Part shown: piece by piece, positions 25,400-33,510 of the stretch
How positions within the stretch are numbered: position 1 is the stretch's first letter
Layout: every line of letters starts with the position of its first letter
Source: JADZGC01 sp964613485
Lineage (GTDB): Bacteria > Patescibacteriota > Saccharimonadia > CAILAD01 > GCA-016700035
DNA: 64,000 nucleotides
Assembly: GCA_964613485.1 (NCBI GenBank)
Contig: CAZTHB010000001.1
Location: 28,013 to 92,012, forward strand
Reading direction: 5' to 3'
Translations under genes and position numbers: made by a program
Notes under the pieces: generated by a model
Told to the model about the DNA's origin: nothing
The model's input: the letters and a program-made list of their open reading frames with translations, nothing else
The model's database searches: none

Positions 25400-25747
25400 C
25401 TAACCGGTGTCACCGGCAATATGCGCCTCTAAGTCACGCAACCATCCATCATCGTCGCCGTTGATGTGATCGTGAAAATCGATCAGGTCGTCGTAGGTGA
25501 TGGCGCCGCCATCTTTTGGGTGTTCTTCGAGCTCCTTCGGCAACCGCCAAGAACTCAACGCACAGCCGGCGGACACCAAGATGTCCACCACCTGCTCATC
25601 AGCACCCCTCACTTCTGTCATCCGACAGACGGGGCAGCGAAACAGATATGTGGCTTGCTTTGTGTCCTCGCAAACACGCACTCGCACATCACAACTGCGC
25701 AAGTCTACATCACCACACTCACTACAGGTAGCACGAATGAGTGCCAT
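25400..25747 (-). CDS. Zinc-ribbon protein resembling a common actinobacterial family
   Basis: A small soluble protein of about 115 residues. The N-terminal ALIRATCSECGDVDL, with a second cysteine pair in YLFRCPVCRMTEV, forms a zinc ribbon. The C-terminal acidic segment ITYDDLIDFHDHI resembles the end of short proteins of unknown function frequent in Actinobacteria. I take the ATG at 25747; a GTG at 25756 is possible but is only one base from AAAGGA. It is second in a two-gene unit with another zinc-ribbon protein and ends at a strong terminator. Base composition is above the local average. The family resemblance is from memory and untested. Confidence 0.78.
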   Translation of the reverse strand: MALIRATCSECGDVDLRSCDVRVRVCEDTKQATYLFRCPVCRMTEVRGADEQVVDILVSAGCALSSWRLPKELEEHPKDGGAITYDDLIDFHDHINGDDDGWLRDLEAHIAGDTG

Positions 25748-25793
25748 AGTGCTCACATCCTTTCGGGGAAGTTGGGGGTTGAGGATGAGTGGC

Positions 25794-26147
25794 TTACTCC
25801 AGGTGGAGAATCAGCGAATCGTCGAGGGATTCATCGAGACAATCCGTACCGGGATACCACGTAACGAGCACACCCTTGGTAGGGATACCGCGCTCGGACA
25901 ATACTGTCGGTCCATGAACGCCAGCCGTATGGAGCTGAGCAACCATGTCGTCAGTGGCAAGCACAAACGGCTGCTTACCACAGATGGTGCATCTGAAGGA
26001 CAGTGTTCCCACTCGACCATTGAGGATCTCTTGCTTAACCTCGGCTGCTCGTCGGGCTGGATTAGCCCCACAGAACGGACACGGGATACGCAAGTATGCA
26101 CCATCGGGTGAGAAGGATGGATCAGTTGGAAGGTTCTTTTCCGCCAT
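25794..26147 (-). CDS. Zinc-ribbon protein, unknown
   Basis: A 117-residue soluble protein with one zinc ribbon: CPFC at 23-26 and CTIC at 53-56, spaced as in nucleic-acid-binding or regulatory ribbons. The second half (HTAGVHGPTVLSERGIPTKG) has no motif I know. AAAGGGG precedes the ATG. It heads a two-gene unit with another zinc-ribbon gene 46 bases on, with its own consensus promoter. About 57% of bases 25861-25920 are G or C. The two proteins could be partners or independent ribbon adaptors. Confidence 0.75.
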   Translation of the reverse strand: MAEKNLPTDPSFSPDGAYLRIPCPFCGANPARRAAEVKQEILNGRVGTLSFRCTICGKQPFVLATDDMVAQLHTAGVHGPTVLSERGIPTKGVLVTWYPGTDCLDESLDDSLILHLE

Positions 26148-26268
26148 GTCATTCCCCTTTCAGGAAGAACACGCCCCAGCGTGGAGCGGATGAATGGATA
26201 GGACTGGCTGCTTTTGAGATCAGATCGATACACAATCGCGCATGAACTAAAAACGAGCAAACCTGATG

Positions 26269-26296
26269 ATTATACAGATTTATGTAATTCTGTCAA
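26269..26296 (-). promoter_or_regulatory. Consensus promoter of the zinc-ribbon pair
   Basis: TTGACA (26291-26296), 16 bases, TATAAT (26269-26274) on the minus strand. Both hexamers match the consensus fully. The leader is about 115 bases. Confidence 0.85.
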
Positions 26297-26299
26297 TAG

Positions 26300-26656
26300 C
26301 TATTCGACTGGCTCTGCTTGAAAAAACTTGCCAACATTGAGGCGCCGTGGGATATGCTTTTCTTTATACTTACGAATTTGATCCTTGAGCTTAGCTTCGA
26401 GGATATCCACGACGGTATGGGGGTTCATACTAGCTGTCTCGGCAATAATATCTTGCTTCGCTACTGAGATGTGTGCGTGCCCAACATAACGTTTTGCTGG
26501 ATCTGCCGCTTCGTCACGATGTAATTCGACGCGCATTCCGGTTGGACGATGCGAACGCGGAAAGTACCGATCGAGCTTAGATAGTTTACGATCTATATAG
26601 CGATGGAGCTCAGTATCGGCTTCAAACTTTCGGAATGTCTTAGTGGTGTTGATCAT
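26300..26656 (-). CDS. hpf: Ribosome hibernation-promoting factor (short HPF/RaiA type)
   Basis: A 118-residue protein of the HPF/YfiA family, which binds the 30S decoding centre and silences ribosomes in starvation. Typical parts are LHRYIDRKLSKLDRYFPRS, the strand RVELHRDEAADPAKRYVGH and the helix HTVVDILEAKLKDQIRKYKE. It lacks the C-terminal dimerisation domain of long HPFs. Its ATG overlaps the serS stop by 4 bases, so the two are coupled, an uncommon pairing. Confidence 0.88.
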   Translation of the reverse strand: MINTTKTFRKFEADTELHRYIDRKLSKLDRYFPRSHRPTGMRVELHRDEAADPAKRYVGHAHISVAKQDIIAETASMNPHTVVDILEAKLKDQIRKYKEKHIPRRLNVGKFFQAEPVE

Positions 26657-27879
26657 AGCGTATCTCCTCCATAATATTGCTGTAATGCCTGCGGTATCTT
26701 AACGCCACCTTCGGTCGTCTGATGATTTTCTAGTAGCGCGATGAGGGTGCGCGTACTAGTAATAGCAGTCCCGTTAAGGGTATGTACATGTGTAAGTTCA
26801 CCAGCTTCATTGCGATACCGTATATTCAAGCGCCTGGCCTGATAGTCAGTGCAGTTACTACAGCTGGTTAGCTCACGCCAGGAGTTATCGGTTGGATTCC
26901 AGTATTCGATATCATACTTCTCGTATGCCGGAGCAGAGAGATCACCATCGGCGATACGGATAACTCGATATGGGATTTCTAAAGCCGCACAAATCTTCTC
27001 TTCGAGCGCCAGTATACGTTGCAACATCTCGTCGCTCTCTTCGGGTTTTGTATAGGCATACATCTCGAGCTTCTCAAATTGGTGCACCCGGAAGAGTCCT
27101 TTAGAAAACTTCCCATAGGTACCGCCCTCCAAGCGGTAGCACGGGGAAATACCAGCCAATAGTTTCGGCTGCGCCACATCGATGATGTCATCCATATACA
27201 TGCCCGTAAGAGGCAGCTCTGCTGTAGCGATAAGGTTTAAGTCATCCCCTTCGATCTTGTAGATCTGGCGTTCTTCTCCGCGCGGCAAGAAACCAGTACC
27301 TTCTGCCACTCGCGTATTCACCATATGTGGCACCATCATAAGCTCGAAGCCTGATTCGGCGATCATATCGCTTATTAGCGAAACGCAAGCTCGCCATAAC
27401 TTGACGCCAGGACCCTTCAGAAAATAGAATCGGCTCCCTGCCACTTTCGCACCAGATTCAAAATCTACAAACTGCAGTTTTTCGTTAAGCTCGAGGTGAT
27501 CCTTATATGCTGCGAGGTCAGTTGGCTTCGTGCCCCCCTGTCGCTCTTCGCGGTTCGCTTCTTCGCCACCTTCAGGCGTGTTTGGCGCGATGAGATTAGG
27601 GATATCGCCCCAAAGCGTTTTCCACTCCTGTTCAATGTATTGTAGCTCTTCTTGTTTCTTCACAAGCTCTGCCTTGGCTTGCTGCAAATCAGCCAGCTCT
27701 TCTGGAGTTGGCTTGCCCGAGAGCTTGAGAGCCGCACGCAATTCATCGACCTGTGGGATCAGCTCATTACGGCGCGCATCAAGCTTGATCCAACGATCGA
27801 TATCGACCGTTAGGCCACGGCGCTTTATATTTACCTTGAGTTCTTCGGTGTGTTCTCGGACATATCTCAGGTCTAGCAT
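26653..27879 (-). CDS. serS: Seryl-tRNA synthetase
   Basis: Class II synthetase of 408 residues charging tRNA-Ser. The N-terminal arm is an antiparallel coiled coil (about 30-105) that grips the long variable arm of tRNA-Ser. The catalytic domain carries motif 2 in YRLEGGTYGKFSKGLFRVHQFEKLEMY and motif 3 in LNGTAITSTRTLIALLENHQ. EIEYW-type and SCSNCTDYQARRLNIRYR segments match the bacterial type. It lies 9 bases after lysK and overlaps hpf. Confidence 0.97.
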   Translation of the reverse strand: MLDLRYVREHTEELKVNIKRRGLTVDIDRWIKLDARRNELIPQVDELRAALKLSGKPTPEELADLQQAKAELVKKQEELQYIEQEWKTLWGDIPNLIAPNTPEGGEEANREERQGGTKPTDLAAYKDHLELNEKLQFVDFESGAKVAGSRFYFLKGPGVKLWRACVSLISDMIAESGFELMMVPHMVNTRVAEGTGFLPRGEERQIYKIEGDDLNLIATAELPLTGMYMDDIIDVAQPKLLAGISPCYRLEGGTYGKFSKGLFRVHQFEKLEMYAYTKPEESDEMLQRILALEEKICAALEIPYRVIRIADGDLSAPAYEKYDIEYWNPTDNSWRELTSCSNCTDYQARRLNIRYRNEAGELTHVHTLNGTAITSTRTLIALLENHQTTEGGVKIPQALQQYYGGDTL

Positions 27880-27888
27880 AGTTCTATT

Positions 27889-29445
27889 CTACCGCTCCCG
27901 CTTCAGGCGCGCTACTACGAAATCGCGATCAAGGTCTGCCAAGAACCCACCGAGCTTCGGCCCAGCATCTTTCTGGATAAAGAGTCGGTAGAGCAACTTA
28001 AATGCATCCCGCGGTTGCACCTCTTGAGCTTTTGCTGTCTCAAATATCAAAGTTTGTATCACATCTGCTTCTGGGTTATCGGGATACGAATCGGCTAATG
28101 CCTGAAGGAATGACTCTTCAGCCTGCGCGATCTCGACGGATGGCAAATTTTCGCTCACTGAGAATTTCACTGTTTCGGGAGCATAGCTTGTACCCAGCCA
28201 TCGCTGTACATATTCAAGCTCGCGTCGGATAACTTCCTCTTCTCGTTTTACCTGCACTGGGTGGGTGCGACCGAGGAGTTCTATCGTACGACCCTTATCC
28301 ATGCGAGACGCCTGGTATGTTGCAACCAGATGAGAATACGGGATAGTCGAGATGGTAGCTTCGTCACTCTTCAAGACTGAGACTCGCCACGCGCGTTCAA
28401 ATTGAGTTGGCTCACCAGCTTGCGCAGCGCGTTCGGTGGCTGCGAATTCATCAATCAAGTTATACATACCGAGACCTGGATCAAATTCGAGAACCTTGGA
28501 AGGTACACTCTTAAACACAAAGTATCGCAGCACCTCCGGTGGAATGAACTCCAGCGCTTGATCTATCGTGACAAGATTGCCAAGTGAGCTCGACATCTTG
28601 CGCGTATCGCCCTTTAAGTTAATCGGGTTAAATGGGACTGGAATTGGCGGCTCGGTTCCAAATATTTCGCGCTGGATTGCAGCACCAGTATCATAACTTC
28701 CGCCCTTAGTCGCATGCTCTTTACCGAAGCCTTCAACTGTTACGCCAAGCATGTGCCATCGTGCCGGCCAATCGACTCGCCAATCAAGCTTTACTTCACC
28801 CTTACGAATATCGGCTGTGCGGGCAGTCCCATCGGCTGAACGATACTCCACCATTCCTGTCTGGTCGTCGAATCGCAAAAATTCTGCGGTACGTAAGCTC
28901 TGACTGGCCGCATCCAATATCTGCACCGGCTGCCAATCATTTGGCATTTCACGGTGCGAAATTGTCTCTAAAATACGAGCGATATCATCGCGACGCTGCA
29001 GTGCAGTTGTGATAACTTCAGCAAACTTACCAGCTTGATACTCTTCGTGCGAACGCCATATCTGCATCGGTATACCAAGCTTCTCGGCAGCGGATGCATA
29101 AGCCGCAAAGAATTGTTCGGCGTAACTTACTGATTTGCCGTCTGGAGCAGGCACGAGATACACCGGCTTACCAGCTTCCTGCTCATACGACTCAGGTAGA
29201 TACTCATAGCGCTTGCGCAGCGCGTCGAAGTCATCGACATTATGCATGTGACGAGCTTCGAGCCCGCGCAGCTCTAACCCGCGTCGAATAGCCTCTGCAG
29301 TGAGTATCTCGCGAGCATGCCCGACGTGATACGGCCCCGAGGGGGTAATGCCTGAACAAACCAGTACGGGTGCTCCTTTCGCGCGCTCTGCCACCGCATC
29401 CAGAGTGCCATCTAACCAATATTGAGATGTGTCTTGAATTTCCAT
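27889..29445 (-). CDS. lysK: Class I lysyl-tRNA synthetase
   Basis: A 518-residue lysyl-tRNA synthetase of the class I fold, common in archaea and found only in scattered bacteria, instead of the class II LysS. The HIGH-equivalent is PSGPYHVGHAREILTAE and the KMSKS loop is KGDTRKMSSSLGN. KLDWRVDWPARWHMLGVTVEG and FGKEHATKGGSYDTG are typical of this family. The ATG is preceded by AAGGAG. serS and hpf follow in one operon. No class II lysS is seen in this window. Confidence 0.95.
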   Translation of the reverse strand: MEIQDTSQYWLDGTLDAVAERAKGAPVLVCSGITPSGPYHVGHAREILTAEAIRRGLELRGLEARHMHNVDDFDALRKRYEYLPESYEQEAGKPVYLVPAPDGKSVSYAEQFFAAYASAAEKLGIPMQIWRSHEEYQAGKFAEVITTALQRRDDIARILETISHREMPNDWQPVQILDAASQSLRTAEFLRFDDQTGMVEYRSADGTARTADIRKGEVKLDWRVDWPARWHMLGVTVEGFGKEHATKGGSYDTGAAIQREIFGTEPPIPVPFNPINLKGDTRKMSSSLGNLVTIDQALEFIPPEVLRYFVFKSVPSKVLEFDPGLGMYNLIDEFAATERAAQAGEPTQFERAWRVSVLKSDEATISTIPYSHLVATYQASRMDKGRTIELLGRTHPVQVKREEEVIRRELEYVQRWLGTSYAPETVKFSVSENLPSVEIAQAEESFLQALADSYPDNPEADVIQTLIFETAKAQEVQPRDAFKLLYRLFIQKDAGPKLGGFLADLDRDFVVARLKRER

Positions 29446-29480
29446 ACTTACTCCTTAGTGTATCAGGTTTATAACCAGAA

Positions 29481-29500
29481 AGCCCACCTGACGGCGGGCT
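29481..29500 (-). terminator. Terminator of greA
   Basis: AGCCCGCC and GGTGGGCT pair over 8 positions (one G-T) around GTCA on the minus strand, followed by TTCTGGTT. It separates greA from lysK. Confidence 0.7.
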
Positions 29501-29525
29501 CTGGATTAGTTCTTATGTAGGGTGA

Positions 29526-29990
29526 TTAGTCGATCTGTTTGATCTTGTAGACCATGGTGCCCGCCGGCACGTCTACTTCTATCTCATCACCGGGCTTCTT
29601 CCCAAGAAGAGCCTTACCAATTGGACTTTCGTTACTGATCTTGCCAGTTTCTGGGTCAGCTTCAGTTGAGCCAACGATATGAAACTTCTGCACACCGGTC
29701 TCGAGCTCAACATGCACAACAGATCCAACCGACACAACATCGCCATGTGATTCTTCAATTTCAACTGCATTCTTCAAGATGTTTTCGATTTCAGAAATAC
29801 GCCCCTCAATAAAAGCTTGGCGTTCTTTTGCGTCATCCCAGCTTGCGTTTTCAGAGAGGTCACCAAATTCTTTCGCTTCCTTCAGCGCAGCAGCAATCTT
29901 CTTGCGCTGCACATTCACCAAATCATCAAGCTCTTCACGTAGCTTATCGAGACCACCTTTGGTAACATAGAATTCTTTCTTCGCCATCAT
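29526..29990 (-). CDS. greA: Transcription elongation factor GreA
   Basis: GreA (154 residues) rescues arrested RNA polymerase by stimulating cleavage of the transcript. The N-terminal coiled coil has the tip motif FGDLSENASWDDAKERQAF, with the acidic D and E needed for cleavage. The C-terminal domain has GSVVHVELETGVQKFHIVGS and ISNESPIGKALLGKKPGD. The first of two adjacent ATGs is 7 bases from AAGGAG. It has its own promoter and terminator. Confidence 0.96.
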   Translation of the reverse strand: MMAKKEFYVTKGGLDKLREELDDLVNVQRKKIAAALKEAKEFGDLSENASWDDAKERQAFIEGRISEIENILKNAVEIEESHGDVVSVGSVVHVELETGVQKFHIVGSTEADPETGKISNESPIGKALLGKKPGDEIEVDVPAGTMVYKIKQID

Positions 29991-30047
29991 ATCGTATCTC
30001 CTTTACAAATACCTTGCCCTTCCCATCGAGTATACCTTCCAAAAAGA

Positions 30048-30067
30048 AAAGCCCCTCGAAGAGCCTC
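30048..30067 (-). terminator. Possible attenuator hairpin before greA
   Basis: GAGGCTC and GGGCTTT pair over 7 positions (three G-T) around TTCGAG, followed by TCTTTTT. It lies between the greA promoter and its start, so it may attenuate greA or end mrdA transcripts. Confidence 0.35.
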
Positions 30068-30104
30068 GGTGTTATTTCGCAGGTTGTTATCCTTGTCGTG
30101 GTGT

Positions 30105-30134
30105 ATTATATACAGCTGATATTTAGCTGGTCAA
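30105..30134 (-). promoter_or_regulatory. Promoter upstream of greA
   Basis: TTGACC (30129-30134), 18 bases, TATAAT (30105-30110) on the minus strand. The leader would be about 110 bases. Confidence 0.7.
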
Positions 30135-30162
30135 GCGATTTTCAGCCTGATTCTCATCGATG

Positions 30163-32007
30163 CTAGCGTGGTTGTTTCCCAACGGTAAAATACCACTTCA
30201 AAGTGTCACGCACTGCTGGCAAAGCAAATTCAGCTCCTTCCCCTGAATTTTCGACCAAAGCCACCACCAAGATCTCAGGATTGTCACTCGGCGCAAACGC
30301 TTCAAACCATGCATGTGGTTTAGTGCGAGGATTTTTGCCATCGAAGCCTTCAGAGCTCGTCTCGGCAGTACCGGTCTTGCCGCTCACTGGCACTGGCACC
30401 TCCCGATTCATCGAACAGCAACCCGTACCCTCAAGAACGGTCAGGCGCATACCTTGGTTCACGATATCGATGTTTGCCTGACTAATAAACCCTTCTCGAA
30501 CTACCTGTGGCTTCACTTCTCGGACCACCGCACCGTGTTGATCAACCACTGCACTTACCATGTGCGGCTGCATGATTTTACCGCCATTCGCAAATGCGCT
30601 CAACGCAACTGCAAGCTGCAATGGGGATACGCGCAAGTCATCTTGGCCGATCGAGATATTATACGTATTTCCCGTACCCCATTCCTCGCCAGTCTGCTGC
30701 TTGCGCTTCTCCGGAGTCGGTACATACCCAATAGCCTCATCACCGCTATCAAGTCCTGTCTTACGGCCAAAGCCAAAAAGATCGTAATACTTCAGCAGGC
30801 GTGCTGCCCCCAACCCCTTAAAGTCTTTGTAGCCACCGCCGATATAATAGAAAAACACATCGGAGCTAAATGAAATTGCCCGATACACATTCACAAGACC
30901 CAACCCTTCTGGCTTCCAGCCCTTGAATGTATAAACTATCGAAGGATCATAAATATTCGCGACATCAATCTTGCCAGTATCATTAATTGTCGTACTGGGC
31001 GTAATCACCCCCTCTTGGAGGGCGATTGCTGAAACCATCGGTTTAATCGTTGAACCAATAGGGTACCCTCCGGCAGCAACTTTGTTAAAAAGTGGCCTAT
31101 CGGTATTTGCAACTAAGGCTGAATACTCTGCCTGCTTGATCCCTTTTGCAAATAGGTTTGTGTCATATGTCGGGAGATTTACCGCTGCCAAGATCTCGCC
31201 TGTTTTTGGGTTCATAGCAACACCAGCTGCACGAGTACTTCCAGCCGCTGTCATATATTTAGTAAGACTCTCAGCCATAACCTTCTCAAGCCCAAAATCA
31301 ATACTTAATCGCAACGAGTTCCCGGGACTTGCATCTTTACTTGCCAATACTTTTATCGGCTTACCAGTGGAGTCTACTTCTGTCTGCTCCGCTCCATCCT
31401 TTCCCCGCAGGTCATTTTCATAGGCTCGTTCGATCCCAAGCTTACCTATGTAATCAGTTTGCTGATAGGTTGGGTGGGTTTTCAAATCTTCGGCCGAGAC
31501 CCGCCCCGTATAACCAAGAAAATGCGCGAGATAACCCTGATCAACATACTCTCGCACCGGATTAGTATCGAGATTTATACCCTGCAGCTCATTGATATTT
31601 TCTTCGATCGACAAGGCGACATCTCGCTCTACATTTGGCTGAATAAGTACGGGCGATGGGGACTGTCGACCGTCTTTCTCTATAAAAGTACGTATGTCCT
31701 CAATAGGCTTTTGCAAGATTTGACTCAGCTTCGCGTAAACAGGGTCTCGATCCTGAGGTTTTTTAGGCATACGTGCGGGTACAGCAACTAAATCGAAGTT
31801 TGCGACATTACGTGCTAGTAATGTACCGTTACGATCATATATAGCGCCACGTGGTGCGCGCAAAACAGTCTGACGCACGCGATTGCCGTCAGCCAAAGCT
31901 TGGTAGCGTGATCCCTGAATGAGCTGCAGTTGAGCAAGTTGAGCAAGGAGAATGATGGCCACCAACGACACCGCTGCGATAAACCAACGAATATATCCTG
32001 ACTGCAT
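30163..32007 (-). CDS. mrdA: Penicillin-binding protein 2 (class B transpeptidase)
   Basis: The elongation transpeptidase that crosslinks peptidoglycan with RodA. A transmembrane helix (IRWFIAAVSLVAIILLAQL) is followed by the dimerisation region with RAPRGAIYDRNGTLLARN and the transpeptidase domain. Catalytic motifs are GSTIKPM (S-x-x-K), SSD in AISFSSDVFFYYIG and KTGTAE. SxD instead of SxN is normal in PBP2. The ATG at 32007 has GGAG 6 bases upstream. The frame stays open upstream for 64 codons, and GGAGGGG lies 7 bases before an ATC at 32154, so a 49-residue cytoplasmic extension is possible. It is last in the mreBCD-mrdA cluster. Confidence 0.93.
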   Translation of the reverse strand: MQSGYIRWFIAAVSLVAIILLAQLAQLQLIQGSRYQALADGNRVRQTVLRAPRGAIYDRNGTLLARNVANFDLVAVPARMPKKPQDRDPVYAKLSQILQKPIEDIRTFIEKDGRQSPSPVLIQPNVERDVALSIEENINELQGINLDTNPVREYVDQGYLAHFLGYTGRVSAEDLKTHPTYQQTDYIGKLGIERAYENDLRGKDGAEQTEVDSTGKPIKVLASKDASPGNSLRLSIDFGLEKVMAESLTKYMTAAGSTRAAGVAMNPKTGEILAAVNLPTYDTNLFAKGIKQAEYSALVANTDRPLFNKVAAGGYPIGSTIKPMVSAIALQEGVITPSTTINDTGKIDVANIYDPSIVYTFKGWKPEGLGLVNVYRAISFSSDVFFYYIGGGYKDFKGLGAARLLKYYDLFGFGRKTGLDSGDEAIGYVPTPEKRKQQTGEEWGTGNTYNISIGQDDLRVSPLQLAVALSAFANGGKIMQPHMVSAVVDQHGAVVREVKPQVVREGFISQANIDIVNQGMRLTVLEGTGCCSMNREVPVPVSGKTGTAETSSEGFDGKNPRTKPHAWFEAFAPSDNPEILVVALVENSGEGAEFALPAVRDTLKWYFTVGKQPR

Positions 32008-32173
32008 CGTCTGCTCCGATGCGACTGATTCACCGCTGCCTGGTAGGACTGCTTGTGACCAGGTTTCACTACCTTGAATTGCTAGCTCATGCTTATTGCG
32101 TGGTCGCTTGAGAACTAGCTTACTCGATGTGTTACCAAAGATTGCTCGTTTGATGCGCGCCCCTCCTTCTTGA

Positions 32174-32674
32174 CTATAATCTCGGTAGTTTGTACTGACC
32201 TACCGTTTCGCGTCCCGCAAAAAGAATAAAGTACCCGAACGCGATACTGGCTACATTATACACGCTCTCGACAGCAGCGCGCGCCATTACCGTCACAATA
32301 CCACTAGCCAACACCGAACTCGATAACGCAAGGGTTGTAGCAAGGTTATAAGCAAGCGTGATACAAATCCCCAGCACTATCAATAAACCAGCCTGACTCG
32401 TCTCGCTCGCTTGACGAAGCACGACTTTACCAACCAATACAATCAACAAGCATGTGATAATCTGTGTGCCAGTTGGCGTAAGAGCAGCTACTTCAAGCAC
32501 AATCCCAAGACTAATCGCATAGATTGCCAGATCCTCAAAACTCCAGCGATTGAGCAGCACTACCAGCGTGACGATCGCGAGGTTTGGCACAACCGCGTGA
32601 GGGCTTAACCCGTGCAAACTAATCTGTATGCAGCCCACGAATACTGCTAATAATATGACGCCAAATCGCCGCAT
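32174..32674 (-). CDS. mreD: Rod shape-determining protein MreD
   Basis: A small integral membrane protein (166 residues, about five helices) of the elongasome. The sequence starts RRFGVILLAVFVGCIQISLHG and has HAVVPNLAIVTLVVLL, typical of MreD's first half. MreD proteins are poorly conserved; the position between mreC and mrdA carries much of the assignment. It begins 3 bases after the mreC stop. Confidence 0.85.
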   Translation of the reverse strand: MRRFGVILLAVFVGCIQISLHGLSPHAVVPNLAIVTLVVLLNRWSFEDLAIYAISLGIVLEVAALTPTGTQIITCLLIVLVGKVVLRQASETSQAGLLIVLGICITLAYNLATTLALSSSVLASGIVTVMARAAVESVYNVASIAFGYFILFAGRETVGQYKLPRL

Positions 32675-32677
32675 CAG

Positions 32678-33472
32678 CTACGGCGCCTTCACTACAAAAG
32701 CGACTTCGAGGCGAGCAAAGTTGAGTGCCGACTTCACGCTCGCAGCTTGAAATACTTCATTATCACTTTGCGCAATCGAATCAACCGATCCTATCAGGAG
32801 TCCCCTGGGAATCTTATCTGAGCCCGCCGTCAATACATTCTCTCCCCGATCAATCTTTTCGCTCTGCGCAATCTGTTCAAATCGTAAGCCACTACCAAGC
32901 TGTCCTCTCAAAATACCCCGGGCGCGCTCAGTCTGACTGATGGCTTGAACACGGAATTCTGGATCTGTCACTAGAAATACCACCGCCGAATGATCTTGCA
33001 CGCGAGCGACTTTGCCAATAAATATCCCCGAGCTGACCACCGCCTGATCAACCTGCACCCCGTCTACACTTCCTCGATCGATCACAAGAGCATGGCGAAT
33101 ATTATCTGGTTCATAGGCGGTAATGCTCGCGCCAATCAACGACAAACCCTGTTGCTTCTGGAAATTAAGCTGTTCTCTAAGAAGCCCATTCTCATGTTCG
33201 ACCTCTTTGAGCCGACTCATTTCTGACTGCTGTTCGGTCAATTGACGCTCAAGGCGTTTATTATCCCCAGACAGCCTGCCGAGCGAGAAGAGAGTATTCC
33301 ACCCATCACCAATACCACGAAACACCCCGCTCAGCGTGCGTGTAATCGGAGTCGTGATCGTATCGACTACGATACCAATCGGACGCCACAACCCTGTCAC
33401 CTGCAATATGGTCACGAGACCAGCCACAACTAAAGCTCCTAGGATCGCAAACCTGATATTTCGATGCTGCAT
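32678..33472 (-). CDS. mreC: Rod shape-determining protein MreC
   Basis: A 264-residue bitopic protein. One N-terminal transmembrane helix is followed by a coiled coil (LSGDNKRLERQLTEQQSEMSRLKEV) and a beta-barrel domain (ASITAYEPDNIRHALVIDRGS, GVVSSGIFIGKVARV). MreC lines up PBP2 and the cytoskeleton on the outer face of the membrane. It follows mreB by 38 bases and directly precedes mreD. Confidence 0.92.
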   Translation of the reverse strand: MQHRNIRFAILGALVVAGLVTILQVTGLWRPIGIVVDTITTPITRTLSGVFRGIGDGWNTLFSLGRLSGDNKRLERQLTEQQSEMSRLKEVEHENGLLREQLNFQKQQGLSLIGASITAYEPDNIRHALVIDRGSVDGVQVDQAVVSSGIFIGKVARVQDHSAVVFLVTDPEFRVQAISQTERARGILRGQLGSGLRFEQIAQSEKIDRGENVLTAGSDKIPRGLLIGSVDSIAQSDNEVFQAASVKSALNFARLEVAFVVKAP

Positions 33473-33510
33473 TATCCCTCCAGAATACGCGATTAATATT
33501 GTGATTTGGC

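Noticed and set aside
25497..26111. A 204-codon plus-strand frame across the zinc-ribbon genes
   Set aside because: It is opposite two genes with clear CxxC motifs, promoter and terminator.
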